NCBI GenBank assembly: GCA_021442155.1 | Contig: CM038222.1 | Location: 61,292,266 to 61,356,265 of the forward strand | Source of the DNA: Cymbidium sinense | Taxonomy: Eukaryota; Streptophyta; Magnoliopsida; Asparagales; Orchidaceae | DNA: 64,000 nucleotides | Direction: 5' to 3' | The notes under the pieces: model-generated | Seen by the model: the letters and a program-made list of their open reading frames with translations, nothing else | The model's database searches: none | Told to the model about the DNA's origin: nothing | Program-made: the position numbers and the translations under genes | Part shown: positions 62,869-64,000 of the stretch, piece by piece | Position numbering within the stretch: position 1 is the first letter of the stretch | How the letters are laid out: the number at the start of each line of letters is the position of its first letter

Positions 62869-63125
62869 TAATGGATATGATACATATTGAAATTTCTTTT
62901 ATCTAAAGGAAATTGAATCATTTTACTATTTGATGGGTATAATGCTTGCTGAAATTGTTTTCATCTAAGGGGAAATCAATTAATTTGCTATTTGATGGGT
63001 ATGATGCTTGCTGAAATTGTTTTCATCTAAGGGGAAATCAATCATTTTGCTATTTGATGAGTATAAGGCTAAATTGTTTTCATCTAAGGGAAATCAATCG
63101 CTTGTCGTTAATGATATGATGCTAT
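62869..63125. repeat. 62-bp tandem repeat, about four copies
   Basis: The unit contains TGATGGGTATGATGCTTGCT and GTTTTCATCTAAGGGGAAAT. Equivalent points fall at 62931, 62993 and 63055 (exact 62-bp steps), with diverged units on both sides. It lies in the presumed first intron of the gene starting near 62280. Confidence 0.8.
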
Positions 63126-63649
63126 TCTCCCATGAATTTCATGCCCTACCTTGCTTCAATTGACTTCCTATGAAGGGAATTATATATATCATGTCTCTTT
63201 CATATGCAAGTTGAAATCAAATTGAAAGGAAGGTTTCAAGTATCATTTGTATATCATGCTTCTTTCATTCCATGCTAAAATCTAAAAGTAAGAAGAGATT
63301 TGAAGTGTTATGTGACATAGATCCTGATCACATGGAAGTTCTATGTTTCTTTCTCCATATCAAAACCCATAAATTGGAGGAGTCACCTTGTTTCATTACA
63401 TGGTACTATTAGAATTATAATGTGAAAGAAGATTAATTTTCGATTTATTTCGGAAGGTTAATTTTCGATTTTAATATTTTCAAGAAATGTTCAATATATA
63501 TATCGCTTTCACGAACTCACTTTTGTTCGCAAGAAATGCTATATCTTGTTTAAGTATATATGTAAGCATATTTATATGCAAACGCAGCTGAAATCTATTA
63601 TAAGACCTACACATGTTTCTCCAACATAAGAGAGAAATTTGTTGCTATA

Positions 63650-64000
63650 TCTTATGCTAACCCATACACTCCTTCATGATAAATAAAATTTCTACCATGT
63701 CACTACACCTACCATACACTTTCTTAGCGGGGGCCTTTTCCCGACCCATATGTGGGGACGAGGGAGGTCTGAAAATTTTGATAAAAAAAGGAGGAAAGAA
63801 ATTATTTGTTGGGAGCTCTTCATTCTATTATATAATTATCTTTAATATGAAGATGAGATTTGGGCAAAGTTTATTTTAAGATTTCTTTTCTATGTTATGT
63901 TAATCCCATACACGCCTTTCTCATGACAAATAAAATTTACGTCTCACGACACCACCATACACGTCTTTCGCATGGGTGGCCTCCTCACTACGCGGATGAT
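63650..64000. repeat. Diverged direct duplication at the window edge
   Basis: A segment at about 63655-63760 ('aacccatacactcc', 'ataaataaaattt', 'accatacactttctt', then 'ggggccttttcccgacc') recurs in diverged form at about 63900-64000 ('atcccatacacgcc', 'acaaataaaattta', 'accatacacgtctttcgc', 'ggcctcctcac'), spaced about 245 bp. It probably continues past the window. Confidence 0.5.

Overview
The window is nuclear DNA of a flowering plant. It holds two plastid/housekeeping-type plant genes whose introns carry canonical GT-AG junctions, set in AT-rich, retrotransposon-dominated DNA. The species cannot be fixed from the sequence.

Layout: (1) About 1-29.4 kb is one nested retrotransposon block. 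A roughly 24.1 kb LTR element on the minus strand (3253-27364) has LTRs of about 7.5 kb. It inserted into an older LTR of the same family, whose halves are 1-3252 and 27365-29380. Apart from a broken C-terminal pol remnant the interior has no recognisable coding capacity. It carries about 30 tandem hairpin units near the primer-binding site (16.75-19.45 kb) and a roughly 336-bp tandem repeat between the pol remnant and the 3' LTR (11.4-13.9 kb). (2) 29.4-38.6 kb is AT-rich. It contains a small Ty3/gypsy deletion derivative (32244-35838) that split a Tourist-like MITE (32230-36245), and a cluster of a second, long-TIR MITE family that runs almost to the next gene. (3) 38957-48769 is a 14-exon zeta-carotene desaturase gene (ZDS, plastid carotenoid biosynthesis). 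It is complete except for one extra base in exon 13 (47789) that, as written, breaks the frame. Its largest intron holds three small DNA-transposon-like insertions. (4) 49.1-51.4 kb has two RTE-type LINE fragments, tail to tail. The first has a perfect 19-bp target duplication just 3' of ZDS. (5) 52579-56746 is a Tat-like Ty3/gypsy element on the minus strand that lost RNase H and integrase. (6) 58029-59535 holds the first two exons of a plant SurE-like 5'-nucleotidase/phosphatase. The remaining exons are not found in the next 4.4 kb. (7) 62.28-62.53 kb looks like the 5' untranslated exon of another plus-strand gene continuing past the window.

The two real genes are unrelated in function; nothing suggests an operon or gene cluster. 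The most unusual content is the giant non-autonomous LTR element with its hairpin array. The point most in need of checking is the ZDS frameshift.
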